From contig NW_023365723.1 of the NCBI RefSeq assembly GCF_000003815.2, positions 264,699-328,698 of the forward strand: a DNA stretch of 64,000 bases, read 5' to 3'. The stretch is from Branchiostoma floridae (taxonomy: Eukaryota > Chordata > Leptocardii > Amphioxiformes > Branchiostomatidae). The notes under the pieces are model-generated. The model ran no database searches, was not told the DNA's origin, and worked only from the letters and a program-made list of their open reading frames with translations. Of the stretch, positions 32,867 to 44,341 are shown piece after piece; positions within the stretch are counted from its first letter, which is position 1; each line of letters opens with the position of its first letter. A program made the position numbers and the translations under genes.

Positions 32867-33065
32867 GTATTCTCAGTGCCAGATTTATGAGTATGTCAGT
32901 TGTATGCATGTAGGCATGGAGTCATTTTCTTTACCATTGAAATTCAATTATAATTTTAGATCAACCTGGCAGCAAAAAAAAAAAAAGTAAGGAGAGTATT
33001 TAGAAAACCTGGTGGGAGAGAAAGATGCGGAGATGCCTAAATAATATTGGTGGCAGCTGCGTTAA
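32867..33065 (+). repeat. start of the 'DWAMKFLP' module, truncated
   Basis: Matches 9122-9290, 26527-26710, 51513-51675 and 60073-60250 (tattctcagtgccagatttatg...gatgcctaaataa). The match ends at about 33065, where an A-rich unrelated sequence begins, so this copy has lost the RAG1-like part. Confidence 0.85.
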
Positions 33066-33689
33066 CTTCATAAAAAAAAAAATGATGCAACAAGGAGGAA
33101 AAAGCTGTCAAAAATATTGCCACCAAAAAAATTCCCTCGTGGGAAAGGCGACTACCCAACGTCATGGGACGGCAAGTTTCACTCATCGAAGGATCCCAAC
33201 CTTGAGATGATTTAGCGGACTTATGGCCTACGGACAGGCTTGACTGGAAGACTCATGGCGACCCCTTGGTATCCACGTGGTGCCATCGGCCCTACAAGCC
33301 AAGTCGGACTTACCGACACCCCCGTCAGGTCATTTTCAACAAAGATTTCTTTTCTCATGGACATTGACGATCCTATTTCACCCGCTAAGCTAAAGTGACC
33401 GACCGTTAGCTGACAATTTCTGTAACATCATAGATAAATCCTGCTAATAGAGAATTCTTGCAGGGAAGAATTTCTGCCACATACATGATTTATGCGGATA
33501 CAGCTCTTTGATTATTTGATCCAATCAGTGACTAGTTTAACATCCAGCTGAATTATCCAACATTCCCTTCTGCAAAATCAACTAAAATATCATGTCCAAT
33601 ATTAGGGCCTGTCCAATACACAGATGTTAAGCCAACGCGGCCAAGATGGGCCGAACGACAACTCTGCTTTCCTGCGATGGCTCAGAAAG
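33066..33689. other. no gene seen
   Basis: Non-coding; short frames only. No repeats shared with the rest of the window were noticed. Confidence 0.45.
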
Positions 33690-34027
33690 TTTCTGAAATG
33701 TCATCTTCGGCTGGGACAGTCAGGAACTGTTTCCACGGAAATTTGATACGCAACATCAGAAAACAATTTTCTTCTCTTCATAGCTCTGGACAACATGACT
33801 TTCTCCATTGGCAGTGGCTGATGCCCCAGTATGAGAATTCGGCAAGTGTTGAAAAGCCCAACTCGGACCAGGCAAAACTGCACATTTACCTTGACTTGGT
33901 AAATAATACACCACAGGATGTTGTGAGGCCAGTTGCAAGAGATACCGTAACGGTAGAACAACTGCAAGGGTCAGAACAAAAGCCACAGTTAACATTGCAT
34001 CAACTGACAATGCAAATGAATATGAAG
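33690..34027 (+). CDS. repeat family D exon, best copy
   Basis: Open for about 110 codons from an ATG at 33677 to the donor atgaag|gtgagt. It includes LHWQWLMPQYENSASVEKPN, then VRPVARDTVTVEQLQGSEQK. Copies at 14.9 kb and 17.7 kb are damaged. It is rich in Gln and Val with no known domain. The downstream intron-like sequence (cctaataggatcattaagtcag) is conserved too. Confidence 0.4.
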
Positions 34028-34249
34028 GTGAGTAAAAAATGACTTTGACATACCACTGTTCCCTACACAAAGTTTTGCTGCATGAAGATTTTGTACCGTT
34101 CTGCCGGTGTAAATAATAAAACAAGTGTCTGTATTATGGAACCTAATAGGATCATTAAGTCAGCATAAAACCTTCATTAACTTTTCAGCCTTTTCGTTTC
34201 TAAAATAGGTTTTGCAGGAAGAAGAGCCATGCTCATTGACGATGACGAG

Positions 34250-34844
34250 TAGGAAATAATAAAATCGGAATGCCAGAAAGTCAACACCAGCATCTGGGCC
34301 TGAACCTACTGACCGAAGGAATCTGAACAAACGGAAGGCAGAATATCAGCAATGCATTGCAAGGGGTGAACTGCCATGGAAATGACAAAAAAGGACTTTC
34401 AGATACATCTGGTCCTCATGTTCAAAGCAACAATGCGCAAAGACTCGTCACACACAATTCAAAGTACTGCCCTTCCCTTGGGATTACCAAAGAAAATGGA
34501 GGGAGTCCTTAAAATTGTAATCAACATTAGATGTTATTAAGAATATGTCACTTCAGACGCGTTCTATGCTGATGCTCACAATATATATATATTTTTAAAT
34601 TTTACCTTTGTAGTATTAGACTGGACCACAACTTGCTGTATGCAGCTATAGTGATGCACACATAATGCGAGAAAATTCTTTTATGTGATTAGAGCTGTTG
34701 ATTAGAACTGTGATTAGAACATTGACCTCTCTAAGTGGGTAGAATGTGTGCTTTTCCAGGCATGTATTATGCCAATAGCCTTCACATTTGTGTAATAGAA
34801 TATTTCATGGATATATGAAGTCTGACCTCTTGTTGTACTTCCAG
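34250..34844. other. no gene seen
   Basis: AT-rich non-coding stretch between two exons, with a short (at)n run near 34580. Confidence 0.45.
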
Positions 34845-35054
34845 AGATGGACAAGGTGGAGGAAGTTCTCGGGCGTGTCATGAAAAAGCACAAGCTCACC
34901 ATTGCACCAGACATGCTGCAAGAATTCAAAGACTATGTCACTCCATGCCTGAGGGAGAAGTGTTTCTCCGCCGTACATATCTATAAGGAAGAGCCCCATC
35001 GCCACCTAGTTTTTGCAGGGCCTCCGGGCCTCAAGGCGTCAACGACACTCGCTG
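34845..35054 (+). CDS. unknown exon
   Basis: Acceptor ttccag before 34845 and donor gctg|gttagt after 35054. ATG at 34847 gives MDKVEEVLGRVMKKHKLTIA, then YVTPCLREKCFSAVHIYKEE. It looks like real coding sequence, with no family recognised. Its phase does not fit the exon at 35309, so they may belong to different transcripts or an exon is missing. Confidence 0.38.
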
Positions 35055-35308
35055 GTTAGTAACACTTGCATGGTTGTACACTGTTGTGGAAAGGGGTTTA
35101 TAGTAAGAGACAGCTCCGTTCAACTGACACTTTTTAACTTGTTATCTGTACATGTAATACCAAAACATTAACTTTATCTTACTTCAGCCATATTGTACTT
35201 ATCTGGAACACTTAACCTGTAACAATCCGCCAACATGTATGTACTGAAACCTTACGATTCCATCTGAAATTCCTGGTCAAAATTTATACATGTCAAAGTC
35301 GATTCTAG

Positions 35309-35851
35309 GGGAGGAGAAAGGGCGGCGGAGGAGATGGCTCAGAAAATCAGAGCCGTGAAGGAATTGATCGGTGGTGAAGAGGACACCACGATGACGGAAA
35401 TGTCACGGCACTCTGATGGACCTCTATTTGTTCACACATTAACAGTCCTCGTCATCAGTTCCCCTGATGGTACATCAGGGACTTGGGTTGCGTGTGAAAT
35501 CTCTAAGCTTGGACATTGAACATTTTCACATCAATTTGAATCAAATAATTCTGAAATCTTTCATCAGTGTATATTTATCATAGTATAATTGTTCCCTGTG
35601 TGGATTTTAAGACCAGTGGAAAGAATCCCCAGCGAATTCATACATGTAGTATTGTCAAGTAGTTTGTATTAGACTTACTTTAAATCAGATGCTGCATAAC
35701 TATTTGTCTTCCAGCTGCCACAAGGACAAAGTTTCCAGAGGATCAATCGCAGGACAGTTTGGCAGTCTGCAAGAATTGCTCCAAGACCAGAAAATACATC
35801 GCCCTGAAGAAGGCTGCCCCACAGTACCACAAAGACAACTCCCTAGGCTGA
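35309..35851 (+). CDS. unknown gene, last two exons
   Basis: Exon 35309-35469 (ERAAEEMAQKIRAVKELIGG, donor gatg|gtacat) joins exon 35715-35851 in phase. The joined frame continues AATRTKFPEDQSQDSLAVCK, then NCSKTRKYIALKK to TGA 35849. It is lysine-rich with two cysteines (CKNC). No domain was recognised. The intact phase and stop make it a credible 3' end. Confidence 0.42.
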
Positions 35852-36109
35852 TTTTTTTTGTGTTGTGCATTCTTCACTATGTTAATATTAACAAGATACA
35901 AAGGCACATGTATGAGTTTTTTTGTTACAACTACGATTCATAATAAGCATACATTGTATACAAGTAATTTTCTACCATCAGCCATCAATTGGTTGGTGTC
36001 TTCAAACTGTAACTGTAGAAGTGATAAAGAGCATGAAGAGGCTGCTTACAAAATATTTCTGTAGTTTATTTTCAAGAGTTAGCATAACACTAGGGACGAC
36101 AGCAAAATG

Positions 36110-37295
36110 AATGAAACATCATTTGTGGCCTCGACATCCAGCAAACCCGTCTAACTTAGATGAACCAGCCCCCACTGAGCCAGAGGCACAGTCCCCGAAG
36201 TCTGGGTTTCCAAGAGGCTGGACAGCTGTAATAACAGACCAAGCTAAACAAACCATGAGTAAGCTGGATGTCCTGCCGTTTCCAATAATTTTGCTTCTTA
36301 TGTTTGTATCTGGGTGTACAGAAGAGTAGTTGCAGCCGCTGCTCTTGATCTAGTCAAGAGGCTGGTAGTGTTGTGACAGCATCCTGCTCTGGATATTGAG
36401 GCGATTTGCCACACTTCTATTCTAAGGAACACTCCAGAGATCACCACATTCATGTGTCATGCTGAACACCTCAGGGTTGATCTGTGGGAAATAAAAAAAA
36501 AATACATAATTGCATAACTTCTGCAGACGTGACCGTAGAGCTTGACACAATTTTTTTTTTTCACAAGATAAAGGTCCGGCCTCCGATAATTGAAACCATT
36601 TGTATGATGCAAAATTCAGTGAACACAAAGAAAGCGTGTTCTTCGAAAATATCGTTCACAGCCTCTCTTTTCCAAAGGAGTTCAAAATTTCATATTCGTT
36701 GCCACATTTTCTGCGCCAGAAAATTTACCCCACATACGGTCGTCATTACATTCACACAACAAGAACTATTTTCCCTCGCCAGTATCCTTTTAGGGGCTTC
36801 AAGCTGTAATGTTTCAACTAACCACCGAGCCAGCTATACTACAAGATGTTTGCTAAGGACTTTCTATGTAAAGGTAAGCTAAAAATACCTAAAATGCAAA
36901 GACACTTTCAGTCGTGGCAAATATCCGCCTCACCTCACACATGGTTTATGGCCGCCCTGTACTGACTGGATTCCACACAGGGTAGAAGCACTCCACTTGT
37001 ATCAATGCGCGTAAAATCTGGACTATCGCCAGAGTCCAAATGAAAGACTTACGCGCAAGTTACAACGTCAAAAATTGCACCGAACAGACTAAAATAGTCA
37101 AAAACAAACAAAACAGCATATTGTATCGATATATTGATCTAACATTTCCTTTCTCGGCCGAACAGCATATTCCGTCTACGGAGGGTACTGTATTCGGTGG
37201 AGGCTGGACGATGACGCAGTGAGGCTTACTTGGGGTTTTAAAGGACGTTCTATCAAATTATAGAACGTCCTTGGGGTTTTGGAAAGCACCGCTCC
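36110..37295. repeat. 1.2-kb repeat (families G + C), copy 1
   Basis: Matches 55390-56650 in the same order. The first block is tgacatccagcaaaccc... with an open stretch NLDEPAPTEPEAQSPKSGFP. The second is gcagccgctgctcttgatc...gggttgatctgtggga. The third is the family C block (cgttgccacattttctgcgccag...; ggccgccctg.actga...; cttggggtttt). Only family C recurs at 41.9 and 18.0 kb. Mostly non-coding; class unknown. Confidence 0.8.
37241..37272. repeat. perfect 13-bp hairpin inserted in repeat C
   Basis: aaggacgttctat (37241-37253) and atagaacgtcctt (37260-37272) are perfect inverted arms around caaatt. The same 11 bases, cttggggtttt, stand on both sides. The 56.6-kb copy has cttggggtttt once and no hairpin. 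Confidence 0.88.
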
Positions 37296-37389
37296 TTACA
37301 AAAAAAGGAGAATATAGTTTATAATGTACACTTGTGAAGAGCAGCATCAAAAATATCCCTTTTAATTGCAGTTCTAATAGGAGTGGAAG

Positions 37390-37796
37390 GTGAAACCATA
37401 AGAAGACCAAATACGCCAACAGCATCCTGCCCACATTTTACAAGGAGTATTTCCCGACTTGCTTGGACGAGAGGATTTTCAAGAGAGTCTTCAATTGTGA
37501 GAGGAACCGGAAGTTTGGTATGAAGGAAAAGGTCACGAAACTGACAGAAGCTGTGGACTTTGTACAAAGCAACAACCCAGCGGCTGCTGGAAGGTTCTTG
37601 AAGGCTAATTTCCGAGTGAAGGGTGAAGACAGAACAACTATCCAGCGGAGCATTGAAAAACTCACACGGGTACAGGAAGAAGAAGGCAAGTTTGAACAAG
37701 AGTTAAAAAGCCATGACAAAGATCTCTTCAAGCCCGGATGGCACTTCCATATGCTGGGTTGCGACAAAATAAGTAACAAACAGAAAATACAGATAG
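37390..37796 (+). CDS. unknown exon (about 134 codons)
   Basis: Open from just after a TGA at about 37391 to the donor atag|gtatct. It contains KKTKYANSILPTFYKEYFPT, then ERIFKRVFNCERNRKFGMKE and a charged helix (RVQEEEGKFEQELKSHDKDL). It looks like a genuine helical protein piece with no family recognised. An upstream acceptor in phase is not obvious. Confidence 0.4.
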
Positions 37797-38675
37797 GTAT
37801 CTTTTAAAGAGCAAGGAATTATCTCTAAGTTTAACTTCAGTCCTTACATTCATACATAAATGTCAAGAAATATGTTGAAATATAGTAAGGATGTATATAT
37901 AGAAGCACTGTGCCAATAAGATAGGTATTATTTGGCTGCATTTATAACGGTATGGTCTGCATATGTGGTTTTTGTATATTCAACACATGTATAGTCAAAT
38001 TATGATCATTGTTTGATCGTTTATGGTCACTTGGTATTAAATGTACAATTATTTACTGTAACAGTAAAGCGTCTGACTGGGAAATCAAGTGCGCACTGAA
38101 GAGAGGAAAATAGGATAATGATCATTAGAGAGGGCCCCGGTGCACGAGAAAGACCAGCAGCAAGATCCGGTGCTCATAATCTGATCTAATTTCAGGTCCC
38201 ATTGATGGAGATACCGTCTGGACAGCCAGGTCCCCTCCAACCCATCCCATACCTCCATCAGACTAGGCTGAAAGCTACAATTAACAAGTTGGCAGACGTG
38301 GTTAAGCTCACACAAGACGACTAGGCATGGTGGACAACATACACTACAACCATTAGCTCCAGAGAACACAACACAGCGACTATGGAAACTGCTCCAACTT
38401 GGACACTACACTACTGGGGCAGAGGTATGGAACTATGCATATTGTGAACTTCGGTAGGACGAAACACTACAAGTACTTCATCATCGACCACCAGATGCTT
38501 ACAGGCGTGTCCCTGTCTCATACTGTCACACCGACGTGACTGTACAATCTATTCCAGAGTAATTTTACACACCATTTTTTTGCTATCCCTCAAAGACACC
38601 TGCAGAATGACATGAAATAACAATTTCCCAATGAAGACATTAGTTTAAGTCCAAGGTCATCAAATATTTTTCCAG

Positions 38676-38823
38676 GAATTGGAGGCTTCCGAGAATGAAC
38701 TGAACTGAACTGTAGGCTTCCTGCCTACAAGGCTGAGGCATGACTTGGTGTGGAACCGGGTGGGGAACACCAGAGAGGGCGCGGGGAAGAACATCGGACT
38801 CGACCTCATCAATGACTTGAAAG
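38676..38823 (+). pseudogene. DUF6589-like short exon
   Basis: After an acceptor (ttccag) and early stops, the frame reads LVWNRVGNTREGAGKNIGLD, then LINDL to a donor (gaaag|gttctt). This follows the NRxxNTxxGxGxxxxxDL motif seen better at 20.3 kb, in a diverged form. An upstream stretch at 38440-38510 (FGRTKHYKYFIIDHQML) may belong with it. Confidence 0.38.
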
Positions 38824-39928
38824 GTTCTTCAAGTTTTATATTGTACATTGACATACAACTCAACATTCGGTATCAAGGAGCTTGACTGTTGTTTCATGTT
38901 TCTTAAGCTTGCGAGAAAGTCTGAAGCCTTGCCCACAACTGAAGGACATTGGATCACTTTTGGATGACTTCCACCAATCATCAAACGAAATTGGAAAATT
39001 CACAAACGACTCTAATATGCAGTGTATATGGAGCAGTGACCTTGTGTACCAATTGCTTTAATCTTGAAACCGGACTAACTCAACATAACTTGAAGAAGAA
39101 TACGTAGGACTTGCTATGTCCCACTTTATCTTCTAAGAATTTCATTTCTTATTCAACTTGCTAATGTAATGGGGAAATGTATGATAAATATTGTAGGTTA
39201 ATGTTTTACAAGAATCGTTCCTGCGGTAGCCATTCTGTTCACATGCACTGGTCGATATATTTCTTCTTTATTTCATATGAAATGTTTTCCTTGTTCTTTT
39301 AGCCGGTGCTACAAAGACCCACTTGTACTGGGCGATGAAGAACTGTACAAAAGACGCCGGAAGGCTGCGGGGTAATATCGACAACATCATCAACCACTAG
39401 TACTACAAGGTTATTTGGATTTTGGAAAAGAAATTACAATCACAATAATGTCATTCTTATCATATTATCGCAATACATCATACATGCATGTAAATCTATA
39501 CACAGGGAAATAAATATCACATTGGTCATATCTTCGGTGGCACGCTAGAAAGGCGAGGGTCAGAGAAACTTGGGAAATCGAGGTAGAAAATCTGACGAAC
39601 ATGCTTAGTGACGCGCAACCTACCAAGGTTTTGCAGCTCTGAAGCCATGATTGGCGAGATATCACGACTAGGAATCACAGTGGAGACTCATGACTGTAGT
39701 AACGTGATTATATCTAGAATCTTAGAAGTATTGAAGTGTGATCTTCTCTCAATGTTTAACCCGCTAGAAAGTATCTTCTTCTCTGAGTCAGCTTTTTGTA
39801 ACTCAGGGTTACTAAGACTATGTAACATGGAACAAAAATAGCTTTGAGTTTTACGTACAAGGCTTATGTCAATATTGTGAAGAAAGGGAGTTGGGAAAGG
39901 GATTACATGAACTTCAAGTATAATTCAG
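38824..39928. other. no clear gene
   Basis: Mostly AT-rich. A short open piece at about 39302-39373 (DPLVLGDEELYKRRRKAAG) with a possible donor could be an exon scrap. Other frames look random. Confidence 0.4.
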
Positions 39929-40481
39929 TAATAATTGTAACATAGAATCTGACAAACTGATTCCTGGAAACTATGCTCGTGAGTTCTTTGCTGAACAGAA
40001 TGAAGAACATGCCCTGTATCATCTTGCACCTGACATTCGAGTTAGTATAACATCCATTCAAGCCAAGTTCATATTGCTACGGCGAGTTTTCAGGGCAATT
40101 CTCCCTATGGAAACTTGTGCAGAAGATGTTACTCAGTTAAAAAAAAAACTGCAGTTGAAATGGGTCCGCTTTTGATGTCACAGTTTCCATATTGCAGAAT
40201 TATAAATTATATGCACAAAGTGATAGAACATGTGCAAGAAGTGGGCAGATCAGCACTGTTGAATGACGAGGAGCCGGAGGAGGCACAGGTGCGGCCAGAG
40301 GTGCGGGGGGACCCAGTGGTGCGGGAGGACGAGGAGGCGGAGCTAGAGGCGCCCGGCGTCGATGGACAGCCAGTAAGTTCTAATTTTTCAAATTATTCCT
40401 AACCAATGTAACGCAAGTTCACCTTTATTTATTCATTCATTCATTCAGGACGAGGAAGACCCGCGTCGACTATGCATGTGA
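39929..40481 (+). pseudogene. RAG1L: RAG1-like fragment, distal zinc-histidine part, with foreign tail
   Basis: Exon 39929-40372 follows an acceptor (aattcag). It reads DKLIPGNYAREFF (RAG1: MRMNGNFARKLM), then LAPDIRV and ILLRRVFRAILPMETCAEDV (RAG1: KMKPVWRSSCPAKECPESL). A frameshift in an A10 run (40139-40148) follows, then MGPLLMSQFPYCRIINYMHK and VIEHVQEVG (RAG1: [28 protein letters not shown]). Both zinc-binding histidines (H937 and H942 in mouse) are kept. The sequence then leaves RAG1 before the catalytic Glu (E962) and enters an acidic tail (NDEEPEEAQVRPEV). That tail splices in phase at 40373/40449 to DEEDPRRLCM, stop. In another frame the tail is Gly/Arg-rich like exon 4 at 17.3 kb. 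Confidence 0.66.
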
Positions 40482-40706
40482 GAGGAGGGGGGTGATGCGT
40501 GGAGGGCGCCGCTACTCTACGTACGTGGCACATATGCGCGTTTCTAATTATGTCGCTTAGATTTTAGTTGACTTTTAGTTAGTAGGTAACAATTTTATTT
40601 CTCTGCAATTCCTTCTTTTGTCGATGTACTTTTGACACATTATTAGTCTAATGACTTGTTTTGAAGGAGGCCCTATATTAATGTTTTATACTGTTGATTT
40701 TTGTTG

Positions 40707-41376
40707 GCCACCAGCAGTAGGGAGGTGGCGGCCACCAGCAGCAGGGGGGTGTTCGCCACCAGCAGCAGGGAGGTGTTCGCCGCCAGCAGCAGGGAGATGT
40801 TTGCCACCAGCAGCAGGGAGGTGTTCGCCACCAGCAGCAGGGGGGTGTTCGCCACCAGCAGCAGGGAGGTGTTCGCCACCAGCAGCAGGGAGGTGTTCAC
40901 CGCCAGCAGTGGGAAGGTGTTCACCGCCAGCAGTGGGGGGGTGTTCGCCACCAGCAGCAGGGAGGTGTTCGCCTCCAGCAGTAGGGAGGTGTTCGCCACC
41001 AGCAGCAGGGAGGTGTTCGCCACCAGCAGCAGGGAGGTGTTCACCGCCAGCAGTGGGAAGGTGTTCACCGCCAGCAGTGGGGGGGTGTTCGCCACCAGCA
41101 ACAGGGAGGTGTTCGCCGCCAGCAGCAGGGAGGTGTTCGCCGCCAGCAGCAGGGAGGTGTTCACCGCCAGCAGCAGGGGGGTGTTCGCCACCAGCAGCAG
41201 AGAGGTGTTCGCCGCCAGCAGCAGGGAGGTGTTCGCCGCCAGCAGTAGGGGGGTGTTCGCCGCCAGCAGCAGGGGGGTGTTCGCCTCCAGCAGCAGGGAG
41301 GTGTTCGCCGCCAGCAGCAGGTGGGTGTTCGCCACCAGCAGCAGGGAGGTGTTCGCCACCAGCAGCAGGGAGGTGT
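40707..41376. repeat. 24-bp minisatellite, about 28 copies
   Basis: The consensus is ccagcagcagggaggtgttcgcca, with variants agcagt, tcaccg, gcctcc and gggggg. The pattern tcaccgccagcagtgggaag recurs at 40897 and 41041, exactly 144 bp (six units) apart. The unit is divisible by three, so frames on both strands stay open (275, 262 and 238 codons). I regard these as repeat artefacts. Confidence 0.95.
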
Positions 41377-41899
41377 CAGTTTTGTTGCGAGATAGAACGA
41401 GATCGGAAGAAACCTGAGCCCTGTGGATGTGTGGTACCCACTGTACAAGCTCAGGAGCCACCAGACGGAGACACCTGATGTTGGCAGCTCAGCTGACCTT
41501 ATGATGACATATAAAGAGACACCAATCTTTTTCTTTTTGATGTTATGCGGCAAGGAGAAAGCAACAACAGTTTGCAGATTCCCTACGGTACCTACTAGTA
41601 GACCTACTTGCTGTTGCAGAAAAGCCCTTCAACAAGCCTCAAGTACCTGATGGCTGTCCACAGAAAAAGAATGACAAATCCCTCTCATTCTTGCCACTTG
41701 TGAGGGAGTCGGGGAAAGTTCGTGGCAGATGGAAAGCAAGGCAGTGATAAAATGGTGCTCAAAGTCTGCTAAAGGCAAGGACATCCATCACTTCTACCCG
41801 GGACGTTTCAACTGCATTGTGATTATGGTACGGTATTCAAAATAAAATCAACTCTATTTATTCACATATTAACATAGTTGTTCCTTCCATTCATTCAGG
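41377..41899. other. no clear gene
   Basis: Possible short exon 41700-41830 (a frame with ESGKVRGRWKARQ-like residues), but nothing recognisable. The remainder is non-coding. Confidence 0.35.
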
Positions 41900-42400
41900 C
41901 ATCGTCCAATGAGCATGACACGAAGATCCGGCCATGTATGGGACACACACTTTGTGATTTCGGCCCAAATCTCATATTCGTTGCCACATTTTCAGCGCCA
42001 GAAAATTTGCCCACACACGGCTGTCATTACCCCGCACAAGAAAACCTTTCCACGCCAATAGTAGTTTTTTTTTTACCTTCAACCTATAATGTTTCCAATA
42101 ACCGCCTAATCAGCTATACTACAAGATGTTTGTTAAGGCTTTTCTATACAAAGGTAAGCTAAAATACCTAAAATACAAAGACATTTTCTGTCGTTCCAAA
42201 TGTCCAACCTCAGCTCACGAATGGATGTGGAATGCTCTTCTACTCAAGTCATTCCGAAGAGACTGTACAGAGGACAAGGCATGGATGAAAGAGATACAGA
42301 AATGGCCGCCCTGCACTGACAGGATAGAAGCACTTCCCTTGTATCAGTGCGCGTAAACATCTGGAATGCCGCCAGACTCAAAATGAAAGACTTACTTACT
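41900..42400. repeat. repeat family C, copy at 41.9 kb
   Basis: Matches 36690-37060 (ttcgttgccacattttcagcgccagaaaatttgcccacacacgg; ctataatgtttccaataaccgcc; cagctatactacaag; ggccgccctgcactgac; gtatcagtgcgcgtaaacatctgga). It lacks the upstream G block. About 120 bp (42185-42300) have no counterpart in the other copies. Confidence 0.75.
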
Positions 42401-43190
42401 TCGGAGAAACTGTGCTGTTCTATTGTACATATGGTGAGACCTTGGCTGTTCTTACAAGTTTTTTTCAAAGGTAGGGGCTCAGCTTGTCAGTACACGTGAA
42501 GTGACATTGAGGTGAAAAATGCTTTGGTAAATGATCTGAACAACAACGTGATGAAGTTACCCCTACTGAGACACTAAAAGCTGTCCCACTCAGTTGTGTG
42601 TATAGGAAATGTGTAAATGTATCCGTAAAAAAGAAGATGAGACATAAAGCAATGTTTGCCAGTTTCCCAACCTTTTGACCATGACTAATTTCTATATACA
42701 TGTGGTATAATCAGTTAAACACTTGCTAGATGTGTTATGGTGGAACCAGTCTTATCTCTTGGTGGTCAGGCGTGTTACACAGCAGGTTACACATGTGGAA
42801 TGCCCAGCAATGGATCATGCTACCTGCAGCAGTGCATTGCAGTCTAAGTCAAGACTGCAGGGAGAAATTGTTTAGGAGAGTATCAACTTTTCACGTAGAG
42901 GCTATAAATGGCGTAAATCTATAATGGGATAATGGTATTAGCACGAGTACTAGTAGTCACTGGCTTGGATGTTACCATTTGTAATGGTAATACTTCCATG
43001 GCTATCTTAGTCGCTCTTCTCTAAGATTGCTGGGTGAGCCAATAAAACATTGATAATCCCAATCCTATTTAAAATATGAAAGAATGTTTTCCTTATCTCA
43101 CAGGTCTCCATGCAGAAAATGTAAACCTAGTTGACGAAAAAACGGGGTGCCTTGTGGTCACAACTGGGGGATAAGAATACAGACCCAGAG
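42401..43190. other. no gene seen
   Basis: Non-coding, with scattered short frames on both strands. Confidence 0.4.
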
Positions 43191-43268
43191 AAGATGGCGG
43201 CGTCGTCGTGTAGTAACATGTGCGACCTCAGATTCGATCAGTGGACTGGGTATCTTTTCTTTTTCTAG

Positions 43269-43596
43269 CGCCATCATGCGAGGCATTCGGTTGCAGCCGA
43301 CAACCCTCCTCAGGATGGAGACGACTTCAGTCTATCCGACAGGGACGGCAGTGCGCGTGTATGTGTACCAGGTAAACATAACAATACATTTTGCAGACAA
43401 ATGTAGAAAATAACAAATTTTCAAATGATGTTGACACTTCAATCAATGTGTTTGTTTCTCCTGACTAGAATTTAGACTTACATGTACTTTTTTCGTTTAT
43501 TTACACAGGGACAGGGCCATGCCAGCAGCTAAACAACAACGCAGGGACAGGGCCAGGACAACAGCTAAACAACAACGCCTTTGAACATTAAATAAA
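43269..43596 (+). CDS. 3' end of a small gene with polyadenylation signal
   Basis: Exon 43269-43371 follows a good pyrimidine tract and acceptor (tttctttttctag). It joins exon 43509-43591 in phase, reading ADNPPQDGDDFSLSDRDGSA, then two copies of a 12-residue unit (GTGPxQQLNNNA) and FEH, stop. AATAAA follows at 43591-43596. The 36-bp duplication in the last exon makes the repeat. An upstream ATG region (43193, MAASSCSNMCDL) lies in a possible first exon, but the intron between would be too short. Function unknown. Confidence 0.38.
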
Positions 43597-43599
43597 AAC

Positions 43600-44260
43600 T
43601 TAGAAAACTACCTTTTGATTTGCGCTGTGTTTTTTATTCGCTTTATTTACCACTATTGTGGAAAGGCAATTTTGAAACTGAATACAACTCTTATGACACA
43701 AAAATTTTCTCAGACTGACAACTGTGTCTATTTATATCAAACATGACACAGGTATAAAAGAGCGGTGTAAGAACTAAGATACTAATCGGAGGGACAACAG
43801 GTTCCCTATCTCCAACAAGGAGAAGGAGAGAAAGGACCTGGATTACACAGACAGGCAGCTGCCATAAGGACGCCGAGATCTACACTTGAACGCTTGAGGA
43901 TGAAGACGGCATGGGCAGTCCATTCCTGGCTGGAGTGGATTCCATGCCACTATCACGCCTTCGGCTCCGTTACTTAACATTGAAATTGGTTACTGTCCAA
44001 GGATCAATGGGTCACCAACAGAATATTCCTATACAGAGCAGAAACGATTATGTAAAGCACGTCTGATTGATGTATCTTCTGTAATGCAGATAAGAGTTTG
44101 ACGTTTTATTTCTGATTTAAAAGCCATTGTCTATCTATACCGTCACTCCGACTCAGTGTGTACTATTACAATGTTCAAAGTTAATGGCTCGGATGTACTT
44201 TTTTAAATACTTTCTTAACAAGCAAAGGACACAAATTACATAAAGAGCTTTAATAATGCA
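43600..44260. other. no gene seen
   Basis: Non-coding; no repeats shared elsewhere in the window were noticed. Confidence 0.4.
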
Positions 44261-44341
44261 ATGCTTGTGTACCACGACAAGCGCATCGCTTTCGGCAAAG
44301 ACAACTACCTGCTGCCGGTGAACCTGGCCATCCTTGATTGG
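44261..44341 (+). CDS. short orphan exon
   Basis: ATG 44261 reads MLVYHDKRIAFGKDNYLLPV, then NLAILDW to a donor (attgg|gtgagt). A second lysine/alanine-rich open piece at 44677-44780 (KKGAKEAKAAEEEPSMVVRI) could be a further exon. Family unknown. Confidence 0.25.

Noticed and set aside
40651-41478. Open frames of 275, 262 and 238 codons as protein genes
   Set aside because: They lie on both strands over a 24-bp tandem repeat; any frame stays open when the unit is divisible by three.
43193-43268. First exon MAASSCSNMCDL joined to 43269
   Set aside because: The intron would be about 20 nt, too short for normal splicing; the true upstream exon is unknown.
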